64,000 nt of DNA from Pseudonocardia ammonioxydans. GTDB taxonomy: Bacteria > Actinomycetota > Actinomycetes > Mycobacteriales > Pseudonocardiaceae. The position numbers and the translations under genes were made by a program. Below the pieces are notes generated by a model. That model saw only the letters and a program-made list of their open reading frames with translations. It was not told the origin of the DNA and searched no databases. Below are positions 46,378-55,324 of the stretch, piece after piece. Within the stretch, counting starts at the first letter, position 1; each line of letters starts with the position of its first letter. The stretch is taken from positions 124,001 to 188,000 of the forward strand of contig NZ_FOUY01000011.1 in assembly GCF_900115005.1 (NCBI RefSeq), written 5' to 3'.

Positions 46378-48222
46378 TCACCCGACCCAGCCGGAGTCGT
46401 CGGAGAGCCTGCGATCGATCGCGTACGCGGCGCTGATCAGCCCGAGGTGGGTGAACGCCTGCGGGAAGTTGCCGAGGTGCTCGCCGTGCGGACCCAGCTC
46501 CTCGGCGTAGAGGCCGAGGTGGTTGGCGTAGCCGAGCATCTTCTCGAACAGCAGGCGCGCCTTCTGCACGTCACCGGAGCGGGCCACGACCTCGCAGTAC
46601 CAGAACGAGCAGACGGAGAACGTGCCCTCCTCCCCGGTGAAGCCGTCGGCCGCCCCGTCCGACTGGCGGTAGCGCCGGACCAGCGAGTCGTCGACCAGGT
46701 CGGCGGTGATCGCGGCCAGCGTGCTGCGCCACCGCGGGTCGGTCGGGCTGACGAAGCGCATCAGCGGCATCAGCAGGCTGGACGCGTCGACGGTGCCCGA
46801 ACCCTTGTACTGCACGAAGGTCTCGCGCTGCGGGTCCCAGAACTCGGTGAAGATCTCCCGGTAGAGGTCGTCCCGGACGTCGTGCCAGCGCTGCCGTGGG
46901 TACGGGAACGAGCGCCGGTCGCCGAGCCGGATCGCGCGGTCGACGGCGACCCAGCACATCAGCCGCGAGTACAGGAACTCCTGCCGGCCGCCGCGGACCT
47001 CCCAGATGCCCTCGTCCGGTCGCCGCCAGTGCGCGCAGACGTGGTCGACGAGCCGGACGAGGTCGTCCCAGAGCCCCGAGGGGATCAGCTCGCCGTACTT
47101 GTTGTAGAGGTAGACCGCGTCCATCAGCTCGCCGTAGATGTCGAGCTGCAGCTGGTCGTAGGCGCCGTTGCCGATCCGCACCGGCGCGGAGCCGCGGTAG
47201 CCCTCCAGGTGGGGCAACGTCTCCTCGGTGAGCACCCGGCGCCCGTCGTGGCCGTACATGATCTGCATCGGCTCGTCCGCGCCGAGCTCCGTGCACCGGT
47301 CGGCGATCCACCGCATGAACGCACCGGCCTCCTCGGTGTACCCGAGCCGCATCAGCGCGTAGAGGGTGAAGGAGGCGTCGCGGATCCAGGTGTAGCGGTA
47401 GTCCCAGTTGCGTTCTCCGCCGGGCTGCTCGGGCAGCGCGAAGGTCGGCGCGGCGACGAGCGAGCCGTGCGTCCGGCTGACCAGTAGCTTGAGCACGAGC
47501 GCCGACCGGTTGACGATCTCGCTCCAGCGCCCCGAGTAGCGCGACCGGCCGATCCAGTGGCGCCAGAAGTTGACGGTGTCCTTGAACCAGCGGCTCACCG
47601 AGTCCGGCCCGACGACCGACTCCAGGCCACCGGTCGCCTCCTCGAGGACGAACGCCGCCGTCTCCCCGGCCGCGAGGGTGAACCGGCCCACGGCGTCGTC
47701 CCCGCGCACCTCGAGCGGCACCTCGTGGTGCAGCCGCACCGCGGTACCGGCCGCGTCCCGGGCGGTGAAGTAGATCTGGCGCTCGCGGGCGTGCGCGGTG
47801 TGCCCCGCGCGGCCGTAGTCGAAGCGCGGAGCACAGCACAGGTCGAACGTGACCTGCCCGCGGACGCACTTGACCCGCCGTACCAGCACCCGCGGGTGGT
47901 CGGGCAGGTCGGTGCCGACCGGCATGAAGTCCGACACCTCGGCGACGCCCGCCGCGGACAGCCAACGCGTGAGGAGGACGTTGGTGTCGGGCAGGTACAG
48001 CTGCTTCTGCGCCGGCCCGGCCAGTTCCGGCGCGATCCGGAAGCGACCGCCGCGGTCGTGGTCGAGCAGCGCGGCGAAGATCGTCGGCGAGTCGAAGCCC
48101 GGGAACGACATGAGGTCGACCGAGCCGTCCTTGCCGACCAGCGCGACGGTGTGCAGGTCACCGACGACGCCGTGATCCTCGATGGGCTGGTAGCGCGTGT
48201 CGTCGCGGACACCGTGGTCCAT
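46378..48222 (-). CDS. Glycoside hydrolase family 15 (glucoamylase/trehalase-like)
   Basis: The 614-residue protein has the N-terminal beta-sandwich ([39 protein letters not shown] is its span start, residues 11-45) and the C-terminal alpha/alpha barrel with [19 protein letters not shown] and [11 protein letters not shown], whose Glu is the general acid. Actinobacterial members of this architecture include trehalases, so trehalose hydrolysis is as likely as glucoamylase. ATG 48222 has GGAGGTGAG upstream; the longer upstream frame is Arg-rich and rejected. No signal peptide, so cytoplasmic. Confidence 0.9.
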   Translation of the reverse strand: MDHGVRDDTRYQPIEDHGVVGDLHTVALVGKDGSVDLMSFPGFDSPTIFAALLDHDRGGRFRIAPELAGPAQKQLYLPDTNVLLTRWLSAAGVAEVSDFMPVGTDLPDHPRVLVRRVKCVRGQVTFDLCCAPRFDYGRAGHTAHARERQIYFTARDAAGTAVRLHHEVPLEVRGDDAVGRFTLAAGETAAFVLEEATGGLESVVGPDSVSRWFKDTVNFWRHWIGRSRYSGRWSEIVNRSALVLKLLVSRTHGSLVAAPTFALPEQPGGERNWDYRYTWIRDASFTLYALMRLGYTEEAGAFMRWIADRCTELGADEPMQIMYGHDGRRVLTEETLPHLEGYRGSAPVRIGNGAYDQLQLDIYGELMDAVYLYNKYGELIPSGLWDDLVRLVDHVCAHWRRPDEGIWEVRGGRQEFLYSRLMCWVAVDRAIRLGDRRSFPYPRQRWHDVRDDLYREIFTEFWDPQRETFVQYKGSGTVDASSLLMPLMRFVSPTDPRWRSTLAAITADLVDDSLVRRYRQSDGAADGFTGEEGTFSVCSFWYCEVVARSGDVQKARLLFEKMLGYANHLGLYAEELGPHGEHLGNFPQAFTHLGLISAAYAIDRRLSDDSGWVG

Positions 48223-48319
48223 TCCGGGCTCACCTCCACGCCGGCGCCGTCGCGATACCTGCGCGGATTCCCGTCGGGACCGTTGCCGGAGGTCCACGGT
48301 GACGGCCGGACGCGGCCGG

Positions 48320-48590
48320 GACCAGTGGCGATCGGCCCTCGAACGACACCGAGCGCGTCTGGACCCTCGCGCCGCACCGCCACCTCTACGTCGAGCTGCA
48401 CCCACCGCACGCCGGGCGCTCGCGGGTCACGCTGTTCGTGGGCGACCTCGATGATCTCGACGCGTTCGTCGACGCGGCGGCCCGGCGCGGCATTCGGCCC
48501 ACGACCAGCGAGACCTACGGCAACGGTGTGCGCAAGGCGCTCTACCGCGACCCGGACGGCAACGAGATCGGCGTCGGCGGCGGCACCTGA
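48320..48590 (+). pseudogene. VOC/glyoxalase-family remnant
   Basis: From about 48355 to the stop at 48590 one frame reads RVWTLAPHRHLYVELHPPH and NGVRKALYRDPDGNEIGVGG, the C-terminal half of a VOC-fold protein with the typical DPDGNEI. No start codon lies in that frame upstream. The preceding piece, DQWRSALE, is in another frame, so a single missing base near 48350 has split it. The first VOC module is not recognisable in any frame. The region is otherwise empty between 48223 and 48599. Confidence 0.55.
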
Positions 48591-48599
48591 CGGCCCGCG

Positions 48600-49290
48600 T
48601 CAGCGTCGGCGCACCACGTGCAGCAGGAGGTCGTCGTCGACGTGCTCGACCACGGTGGTGAACCGGTCGTCCCCGCACACCCGGCGGTGCACGGCGCGGG
48701 CGTCGGTGGGGGCCTCGGCCGGCCACTGCAGCCGGTGCGCCACGACGACGTCCCCGCCGGCGGGCACGGAGCCGGCGACCCGGTCGAGGACGGCGTCGAT
48801 CCGGGCCGGGAGGAGGTGGTGGAGCACGTCGCACAGCACGACGAGGTCGGCGCCGTCCGGGACCGCGGCGGCATCGTCCACATCGGAGCGGTGGACCTCC
48901 GTGCCCGGGCTGCCGGCGGTGGCCGCGGTCGTCGCGGCGACCGCCTCGGCGACGACGTCGCTCGCCACCAGCCGCCGGCACCGTCCGGCCAGCTCCCGGG
49001 TCAGCGCGCCCGGACCGCACCCCGGCTCGGCGCCCAGCCGGTAGTGCTCGCGGGGCAGGGCGGCGAGCAGCAGGTCGCGCTTGCGACGCTCGTACCAGCA
49101 GCTGCGTACTCGCCACGGGTCCGCGCCGCCGCGGTAGCGCTCGGCGAACAGCTCCGCCGGTGCACCGGACTCGGGCGGCTCCCGGAAGTAGATCTCCCGG
49201 GAGCCGTGGAAGTGCTCGAGCGTGGCGGGGGACAGGACGGCGTGGGTGGCCCCCGGCGGGACGGTGGTCCGGGAGGTGTGCGCGGCGACG
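48600..49290 (-). CDS. NodS-like SAM methyltransferase, C-terminal part of a split deacetylase fusion
   Basis: This frame has no ATG or GTG between the deacetylase tail and the methyltransferase domain, so it was probably made as one chain with the gene to its right. Residues after FHGSREIYFREP form the methyltransferase: RYRGGADPWRVRSCWYERRK, SAM motif EPGCGPGALT, and VVLCDVLHHLLP. NodS-like enzymes methylate an amino sugar, which suits a deacetylase partner acting on N-acetylated sugar. The start of the frame at 49290 is the frameshift point, not a true start. Confidence 0.65.
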
Positions 49291-49852
49291 GCCCGGATCT
49301 TGCGGCGCGGTCGGTCTCGGAGAGGACCAGCCGGTACCCGCGGTCCCAGGGCACGGACGGATCGGTCGGGTCGAGCCGGGTGCGCGCCCGGATCGGGAAG
49401 CCGAACCCGTGTGCGGTCACCGGCGCCGCGGTACGGCAGGCGCGCCCGACGGCGGCGTGGTCGGGGTGCGGGTCGTCGCGCCACGGACCGGCCCAGGCGT
49501 CGGCGCCGGTCAGCAGCGGGGCCAGGGCCGTGGCCAGCTCCTGCTCGTCGGGCGCGGAGTCCGGCATGCCGAGCCGGTGCACGGTGGCCGGCACGTCGAG
49601 CGCGGCCAGCGCGTCGTCCACCTCGGTCCGGTCCTGCCGGGCCTGCGCCGCCGCGCCGGCGCCGGCGAGCACCAGGTCCACCGTCCCGCCTGCGGCGGCG
49701 ACCGCGCGGAGCAGACCGCCCGCTCCGAGCGTGTCGTCGGCGGGATGTGCCGCGACGACGACCAGCCGTCGGAACACGGCCGGGTCGAGCTGCCGGACGG
49801 CGAGCGCGTCGGCCGCGTCCTCCCAGACGTCGGCGGAGTGCCGGGGGCCCAT
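49001..49852 (-). CDS. PIG-L/LmbE-family deacetylase, frameshifted near 49300
   Basis: ATG 49852 opens a PIG-L domain with the zinc motif AAHPADDTLGAGG (about 34-46) and DPHPDHAAVGRA (about 128-139). After YRLVLSETDRAA the open frame becomes Ser/Pro/Arg-rich to 49001. The family's C-terminal helix (KIRAVAAHTSRT, then TLEHFHGSREIYF) is found in the adjacent frame and runs directly into the methyltransferase. One missing base near 49300 would restore a single deacetylase-methyltransferase chain of about 417 residues (48600-49852). Confidence 0.65.
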   Translation of the reverse strand: MGPRHSADVWEDAADALAVRQLDPAVFRRLVVVAAHPADDTLGAGGLLRAVAAAGGTVDLVLAGAGAAAQARQDRTEVDDALAALDVPATVHRLGMPDSAPDEQELATALAPLLTGADAWAGPWRDDPHPDHAAVGRACRTAAPVTAHGFGFPIRARTRLDPTDPSVPWDRGYRLVLSETDRAARSGPSPRTPPGPPSRRGPPTPSCPPPRSSTSTAPGRSTSGSRPSPVHRRSCSPSATAAARTRGEYAAAGTSVASATCCSPPCPASTTGWAPSRGAVRAR

Positions 49853-49919
49853 CCCACCTCCTCGGTCGCGGTGTCCCGGGCCGTGTCACCGGCGGTCGGC
49901 GTGGCAAACCCGCGGGTGG

Positions 49920-49943
49920 GCGTGGACCGTCGCGGTCCGGGTA
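49920..49943 (+). promoter_or_regulatory. SigB/SigF-type promoter
   Basis: GCGT, 15 bases, GGGTA, 39 bases before GTG 49983. Confidence 0.45.
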
Positions 49944-49982
49944 GGAGTGCGACGGATCCGTTCGCGAGTGGGAGGAGTACGT

Positions 49983-50435
49983 GTGGCAGAGGTGACCCGG
50001 CGGATGGACGCCCGCCCCGAGGACGTCGACCGGGCGCTGGCCGACGGCTGGGTGTTCGGGCTCTGGGTGGTCGGCGCGGTGCACATCCGGGAGGTGTCGC
50101 CGGACTGGCCGCACCCCGGTGCCTACATCCGGCACAGCGTCGGTGCGTGGCCGACGATGATCGAGGACCGCACGGAGGTCGAGCGCTACGAGCCGCGGCG
50201 GGTGCTGCAGCTGCTCGCCCACGCCTGGCCGCTCGGAGCGGCCCGGGTCCGGCTGGAGCTCGAGCCCGACCGGGACGGGACGCTGGTCCGGATGCACGAG
50301 GACGCCGTGTCCGGGCCGGGCCAGTGGGTGCCGGCCCCGCTGCGCACACCACTGCTGCAGTGGCGCAACACCGAGAGCCTGGCCCGGCTCGCCGCGATCG
50401 CGCGTGGCCGGCCGGAGAAGCCGGACCCCGGCTGA
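49983..50435 (+). CDS. SRPBCC-family (START-like) protein
   Basis: The 150-residue protein is a single SRPBCC domain (VTRRMDARPEDVDRALADGWVFGLW, then SVGAWPTMIEDRTEV) as in polyketide cyclase-like lipid-binding proteins. GGAGG lies before GTG 49983. Its stop is six bases from the convergent CrtI-like gene. The ligand is unknown; association with lipid or isoprenoid oxidation by its neighbour is possible. Confidence 0.78.
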   Translation: MAEVTRRMDARPEDVDRALADGWVFGLWVVGAVHIREVSPDWPHPGAYIRHSVGAWPTMIEDRTEVERYEPRRVLQLLAHAWPLGAARVRLELEPDRDGTLVRMHEDAVSGPGQWVPAPLRTPLLQWRNTESLARLAAIARGRPEKPDPG

Positions 50436-50441
50436 CCCGGT

Positions 50442-52031
50442 TCAGCCGTAGAGCCTGCGGTGGGCGAAGCGCACCGCACCCCGGTACAGCGGCCCGGCCC
50501 GCCCGCCGGCGGCCAGCGCGGCCCGGGCCGCGTTGGCGCCCGGGCCGCCGTGCACCGCCCCGCCCGGGTGGGCCGACGCCCCGGACAGGAACAACCCCGG
50601 CACCGGCGTGTCCGCCCGGCCGAGCCCGGGGACGGGCCGGAACACCAGCTGCTGGTGCGGGGCGCTGGTGCCGCCGGTGATGGCGCCGTCGACGAGGTTG
50701 CCGTCGCGGGCCTGCAGGTCGGCCGGACCCGACACGACCCGGGCCCGGACCAGCGACCCGAACCCGGGCGCGTGCTCCTCCACGACCTGCTGCATCCGGT
50801 CGGCCCAGCGCAGCACGTCGTCGCGGCCCCAGCCGAGCCCGCGCGGGACGTGGGTGTAGGCCCACGCCGACTCGGTCCCGGGCGGGGAGCGGTCCGGGTC
50901 GGCGGTCGTCATCTGCCCGAACAGCAGGAAGGCGTCGGAGGGCAGGCGCCCGGCGGTGAGGTCGGCGGCGTAGCGGCGCAGCCCGTCGACGTCGGCGCCC
51001 AGGTGCACGGTCCCGGCCGAGCGCGCACCCTCGGCGGTCCACGGCACCGGACCGTCCAGCGCCCAGTCCAGCTTCACGGTGGAGAAGTCCCAGTGGAACC
51101 GGTCGAGGTCGGCGACGAAGCGGGCCGGCAGGTGCTCCTCACCGACCAGGTCCCGGTACAGCCGGGGCGCGTCGACGTCGGCCAGCACGGCCCGGCGGGC
51201 CCGCACAAGGCCGCCGTGGGCGTCGAGCACACCGGTCGCGCGGCCACGCTCGACGGTCACCGAGCGGATCGGCCGGTCGCAGTCGAGGCGGCCGCCGCGG
51301 CTCGCGAGCCGGGCGACGAGTGCGTCGGTGAGCGCGCCCGACCCGCCGGCCGGCACCGGGAAGCCGAGCTGCTGGCCGATCATCGCCAGCAGCCATCCGT
51401 AGGCGGTGCTCGCGGCCGAGTCCGGGCCGAGGTCGGTGTGCGCGGCGTTGCCGGCCAGCAGCAGCGCCGCCTCGGACCCCCCGAACCGCTCGTGCGCCAT
51501 CCGCGCGACCGGCTGCACCAGCATCCGCGCCAGGCGCAGCGTGTCGCCGGTGCCGAGCCGGCGCCACAGCCGGGTCGCCGGACGGACCGGGGGGAACGGC
51601 CGCAGCGCCGCCTCGACGACGTCGGTGCCGATCCGGTCCCAGTCCGCGGCCAGCGAGCGCCAGGCGTCCCCGTCGCCGGGGTGGTCCCGGTCCAGCGCCG
51701 CGGCGGTGTCGTCGACCGAGCGGTGCAGCACGGCGCACCGGCCGTCGAGCGTGGGGTGGGCGACGACGGCCGGTGCGTGCCGCCACTGCAGCCCGTGGGC
51801 AGCCAGGTCCAGCTCGCGCAGCACCGGCGACGCCGCGCCCAGCGGGTGGAACGCGCTGGCCAGGTCGCTGACGAAGCCGGGCGCGGTGATCTCCGCCGAG
51901 CGGACGGCCCCGCCCGGTGCCTCGGCCGCCTCGCAGACCAGGACCTCCCAGCCCGCGTCGGCGAGCAGGTTCGCGGCGACCAGGCCGTTGTGCCCGGCCC
52001 CGACCACCACGGCGTCGACGTGCTCGGTCAT
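50442..52031 (-). CDS. CrtI-like FAD-dependent oxidoreductase
   Basis: The 529-residue protein has the dinucleotide motif VVVGAGHNGLVAANLLADAG (8-27) and the phytoene desaturase/carotene isomerase pattern (GGAVRSAEI, then the C-terminal GLFLSGASAHPGGAVHGGPGANAAR). Members in actinomycetes are mostly uncharacterised CrtI relatives; no other carotenoid gene is here, so a role in pigment synthesis is not proved. GGGGAGG precedes ATG 52031. A stress-type promoter lies at 52104-52127. Confidence 0.85.
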   Translation of the reverse strand: MTEHVDAVVVGAGHNGLVAANLLADAGWEVLVCEAAEAPGGAVRSAEITAPGFVSDLASAFHPLGAASPVLRELDLAAHGLQWRHAPAVVAHPTLDGRCAVLHRSVDDTAAALDRDHPGDGDAWRSLAADWDRIGTDVVEAALRPFPPVRPATRLWRRLGTGDTLRLARMLVQPVARMAHERFGGSEAALLLAGNAAHTDLGPDSAASTAYGWLLAMIGQQLGFPVPAGGSGALTDALVARLASRGGRLDCDRPIRSVTVERGRATGVLDAHGGLVRARRAVLADVDAPRLYRDLVGEEHLPARFVADLDRFHWDFSTVKLDWALDGPVPWTAEGARSAGTVHLGADVDGLRRYAADLTAGRLPSDAFLLFGQMTTADPDRSPPGTESAWAYTHVPRGLGWGRDDVLRWADRMQQVVEEHAPGFGSLVRARVVSGPADLQARDGNLVDGAITGGTSAPHQQLVFRPVPGLGRADTPVPGLFLSGASAHPGGAVHGGPGANAARAALAAGGRAGPLYRGAVRFAHRRLYG

Positions 52032-52103
52032 CGCTGTCCTCCCCGTGGGTCGTCCACCCCGATCACCCTGCCGGAGCGGGGGCTGCGAAGCACCCCGGCG
52101 GCC

Positions 52104-52127
52104 TACCCGTGGCCCGGGCCGGCACAC
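52104..52127 (-). promoter_or_regulatory. SigB/SigF-type promoter for CrtI-like gene
   Basis: On the - strand GTGT (52127-52124), 15 bases, GGGTA (52108-52104), about 72 bases before the ATG. Confidence 0.5.
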
Positions 52128-52203
52128 GTCGCCGGGGCTGCGGGAGCGGAGCGTGCGCTCCTCGACCGGTGACCCCGGGCGCGACGGTTCCTGAGCCCGC
52201 GGG

Positions 52204-53151
52204 TCAGCGCCCGGCGAGCCGGGCCCGGGCGGCGCGCAGCACCCGCCCGGTGCCGATCTGCAGCAGCCCGGGGTCGGGCCGGTCGCCGTGCGGGTCGCCG
52301 GTGGTGCCGGCCCACAGCACCGTGTGCGGGCCGTCCCGCTCCGGGCCCCAGCGCTGCGGGGGCGTCGGGCCGAAGAGCAGGACCGAGGGTGTCCGGTAGG
52401 CGGTGGCCAGGTGTGCGGGCCCGGTGTCGCCGCACACCACCAGCCGGGCCGCGGCGACGAGCGCGGTGAGCAGTTCCAGGGTGCACCGCGGCGCGAGGTC
52501 GGCCGAGCGCGGCAGGCCGGCCCGCGCGGTGACCTCCGCGGTGAGCTCCCGTTCGGCCGGGCCGCCGGTGACGACCACGCGGTGGCCCTCGGCGTGCAGG
52601 GCGCGGGCGAGCTCGGCGAACCGGCCCGGCGGCCAGCGGCGGGACGGGTGCGCCGCACCCGGGTGCACGAGGACCGCGTCCGTCACCGGTGGGGCGGTCG
52701 CCGGCCGCGCCAGGTCGAGGTCGTCGGGGTCGGCCTGCAGGCCGGCCCCGACGACCAGGTCGCACCAGCGGCGGACCTCGTGCACCTCGCTGCGCCACGG
52801 CGGGCCGCACACCCCGGGGCGGTCCGGGTGCCGGTGGGTCAGCAGCTCGCCGGGCCGGGTGGCCTGCAGCGCGTCGATGCTCTGCGGGCCGCTGCCGTGC
52901 AGGTTCACCGCGAGCCGCGGCGGCGGGCCGCTCCAGTGCAGGCCGGTCGGTCCGTCCGCGGCGACGGTGGCGTCGATCCCGCCGATCAGCTCGACGATGC
53001 CGGTGAGGCCGGCCGGTGCGGCCAGCACCAGCCGGTCCCCGGGGAAGCCGCGGCGCAGGGCCCGCAGCGCGGGCACCGCGGTCAGCAGGTCCCCGATCCC
53101 GGGTGCCCGCAGGGCGAGCACCGGCGGACGGTCCCGGCCGGTCACGGCCAC
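52204..53151 (-). CDS. Glycosyltransferase family 9 (heptosyltransferase-like)
   Basis: The 315-residue GT-B protein has N-terminal LALRAPGIGDLLTAVPALRALRR (12-34) and C-terminal nucleotide-sugar site VVCGDTGPAHLATAY, followed by LFGPTPPQRWGP, the GT9/WaaC-type pattern. It should transfer a heptose from an NDP-heptose to a cell-surface or secreted glycan. GTG 53151 overlaps the SDR gene by ten bases. It is the last gene of the six-gene heptose operon. Confidence 0.85.
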   Translation of the reverse strand: MAVTGRDRPPVLALRAPGIGDLLTAVPALRALRRGFPGDRLVLAAPAGLTGIVELIGGIDATVAADGPTGLHWSGPPPRLAVNLHGSGPQSIDALQATRPGELLTHRHPDRPGVCGPPWRSEVHEVRRWCDLVVGAGLQADPDDLDLARPATAPPVTDAVLVHPGAAHPSRRWPPGRFAELARALHAEGHRVVVTGGPAERELTAEVTARAGLPRSADLAPRCTLELLTALVAAARLVVCGDTGPAHLATAYRTPSVLLFGPTPPQRWGPERDGPHTVLWAGTTGDPHGDRPDPGLLQIGTGRVLRAARARLAGR

Positions 53152-53831
53152 GAGCCCTCCTCGGAGTGACAGACCACCAGCTCCCGGATCTCACAGCCCG
53201 CCGGCTGGCGCAGCGCGTGCAGGACGGCGGCCGCGGTGTCCTCGGGGCGGTTGAGCTTGGCGTCCTCGGGCGGGCGGTACTGCTCGTCGCGCCCGTCGAA
53301 GAACGCGGTGTGCATCCCACCGGGCACGAGCGTGGTGACGGCGACCCGGCCGGCGGTCTCGGCGGCCAGCGCCCGGCTGAAACCGAGGACGCCGAACTTC
53401 GAGGCGCAGTAGGCGGTGGCGTCCGGCACGGCCTTGAGCCCCAGGGTGGACGCCACCGTCACGATCCGGCCGCCGTGCTCCTTCAGGTGCGGGAGGGTGG
53501 CCCGCACGACGGCGGCGGTGCCGAGCAGGTTCACCGCGACGACGCGCTCCCAGTCGGTCGCGTCGAGCGCGTCGAACGGGGCGGGATGGTCGATGCCGGC
53601 AGCGGTCACCACCGCATCGGGTGCGCCGTCGGTGCGGGCGAGCTCGGCCACGGCGGCCTCGGTGGCGCGGGTGTCGGCGAGGTCCGCGGTGACGTGCGGG
53701 ACGTCCCGCTTCGGGGGGTGCAGGTCGAGGACCTGCGGGCGGCCGCCGGCGTCGGCGACGGCGTCCACCACCGCGGCGCCGAGGCCGGAGGCCCCGCCGG
53801 TGATCAGGACGGTGCCGAGGTCGTCGGTCAT
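53142..53831 (-). CDS. SDR oxidoreductase of the heptose operon
   Basis: The 229-residue classical SDR has TGGASGLG (11-18), NAAG-like TAAG and catalytic YCASK with the upstream Ser in VASTLG. It is not of the extended HldD epimerase type (no WxxWP or extended C-domain), so it probably oxidises or reduces a different sugar intermediate. It overlaps HldE by four bases and GT9 by ten, so it belongs to the same pathway. Confidence 0.82.
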   Translation of the reverse strand: MTDDLGTVLITGGASGLGAAVVDAVADAGGRPQVLDLHPPKRDVPHVTADLADTRATEAAVAELARTDGAPDAVVTAAGIDHPAPFDALDATDWERVVAVNLLGTAAVVRATLPHLKEHGGRIVTVASTLGLKAVPDATAYCASKFGVLGFSRALAAETAGRVAVTTLVPGGMHTAFFDGRDEQYRPPEDAKLNRPEDTAAAVLHALRQPAGCEIRELVVCHSEEGSWP

Positions 53832-55324
53832 GAGCACATCTCCTCCTGGGTGTCCGGTACTCCGATGCCGTGGGCGAGCCGGCTCGTCGAGTGGCCCGGG
53901 ATCCGGGGCACGGTCTCGACGGTGCCGCCGTACGCGCGCACCACGGTGGTCTCGGGCATGTGGTCGGGGTCGTGGTCGCCGCCCTTGACCCAGACGTGCG
54001 GGCGCAGCCGGTCGAGGACCGCGCACGGGTCCGGTTCGTCGAACTCGACGACGGCGTCGACGCAGCTCAGGGCGTCGAGCAGGGCGGCCCGGTCGGTGGC
54101 GGTGGTCAGCGGGCGGGTGGGCCCCTTGAGCCGCGTCACCGAGCGGTCGCTGTTGAGGCAGACGACGAGGACGTCACCGCGGGCGCGGGCGGTGCGCAGC
54201 AGCGCGAGGTGACCGGGATGGAGCAGGTCGAAGCAGCCGCCGGTGGCGACGACCCGGCCCCCGGCCCGGCGGACGCGGTCGGCGAGGGCGAAGCCGTCGT
54301 CCTTCCCGGGATCGTCGCGCCCGGTCGCCGGGGCGGCACCCCGCGACCTCGTGCCGGAGGCGATGTAGCGGGTCGCCGTGTCGACGGCGGCCCCGACCGC
54401 GCCCGGCAGGTCGGCGCCGTCGGCAACGGCGACGGTGGCCGCGGCGGCGAACATGTCACCCGCCCCGCAGGTGTCCGGCCGCCCGCCGGTTCCCACGGCC
54501 GGGGGCGGGTGCAGGGTGCTCGTCCGGCCGGTGTGGAGCAGCGCCCCGCGGGACCCGCGGGTGACCGCCACGGCGTGCACGTCCCACCGGCACCGCAGCA
54601 GCTCCGCGGCCCGGGCGGCCGCAGGGTCGGACACCGCGGGATCGGACACCGCAGGGTCGGGGACTGCGGGGTCGGGGACTGCGGGGTCGGGGACTGCGGG
54701 GTCGGGGACTGCGGCAGCGTCGGGGAGGCCGTGCGCGGTCGCCTCCCGCACCTCGGCGCTGTTGGGCGTGACCAGCCAGGCACCCGGCACGGGCGCCGGG
54801 CCCCGGGGGTGGGGGTCCCAGACCAGCGGCACCCCGGGCGGGCGGGCGGCGAGGAGCCGGCGCAGCCCGGGGTGTGCGGCGACCCCACGGCCGTAGTCGG
54901 CGACCAGGATCGCGTGGGCGCCGGCCAGCAGATCCGCGGTGCGGTCGTCGACGGCGTCGTGCGCGGCGCGACCGTCGCCGGTGTCGAGGCGGGCCACCGG
55001 CCGTCCGCGGTCGAGCAGCCGGGTCTTGACCGGGGTCGTGCCGCACAGCGGCAGCGGGTGCAGCTCGACCCGGTCCTCGAGCAGGCCGGCCAGGCGGGCG
55101 GCCGCGGGATCGGTCCCGAGCGCGGTGAGCAGCACGACCGGTCGCCGCCCGGCCGTGAGGTCCGCGGCCAGGAGTGCGGCCAGCCCCGCACCGCCCGGGC
55201 GGGCACGCTCGTCGTCCAGGTCGACAACCGGTGCGCCGGGGGCGTCCGGGCAGTCGCGGGTCGAGGTGCCGTCGAGGTCGACGTCGAGCAGGGCGTCCCC
55301 CACCACCACGAGGGGTGCGCTCAT
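53828..55324 (-). CDS. hldE: Bifunctional heptose kinase/nucleotidyltransferase (HldE-like)
   Basis: The 498-residue protein fuses a PfkB-type sugar kinase (1-325; GGAGLAALLAADL, GAGDMFAAA with catalytic Asp) with a cytidylyltransferase-fold domain (about 345-498; GCFDLLHPGHLALLR, HxGH, and VKGGDHDPD). HldE phosphorylates heptose 7-phosphate at C1 and later adds AMP; the base used here is unknown. Within the kinase, a loop has six copies of (V/S)PDPA encoded by 15-bp repeats. ATG overlap with the upstream GmhA gene is four bases. Confidence 0.85.
   Translation of the reverse strand: MSAPLVVVGDALLDVDLDGTSTRDCPDAPGAPVVDLDDERARPGGAGLAALLAADLTAGRRPVVLLTALGTDPAAARLAGLLEDRVELHPLPLCGTTPVKTRLLDRGRPVARLDTGDGRAAHDAVDDRTADLLAGAHAILVADYGRGVAAHPGLRRLLAARPPGVPLVWDPHPRGPAPVPGAWLVTPNSAEVREATAHGLPDAAAVPDPAVPDPAVPDPAVPDPAVSDPAVSDPAAARAAELLRCRWDVHAVAVTRGSRGALLHTGRTSTLHPPPAVGTGGRPDTCGAGDMFAAAATVAVADGADLPGAVGAAVDTATRYIASGTRSRGAAPATGRDDPGKDDGFALADRVRRAGGRVVATGGCFDLLHPGHLALLRTARARGDVLVVCLNSDRSVTRLKGPTRPLTTATDRAALLDALSCVDAVVEFDEPDPCAVLDRLRPHVWVKGGDHDPDHMPETTVVRAYGGTVETVPRIPGHSTSRLAHGIGVPDTQEEMCS
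54621..54710 (-). repeat. Six-copy 15-bp coding tandem repeat in hldE-like gene
   Basis: Six 15-bp units of the form GCRGGRTCGGRGACY on the + strand, encoding VPDPA four times and VSDPA twice on the - strand. Confidence 0.9.

Noticed and set aside
48600..50297. A 565-codon - strand frame read as one protein
   Set aside because: Its first 300 or so codons are antisense or out-of-frame to the SRPBCC and deacetylase genes; only the end is real methyltransferase.
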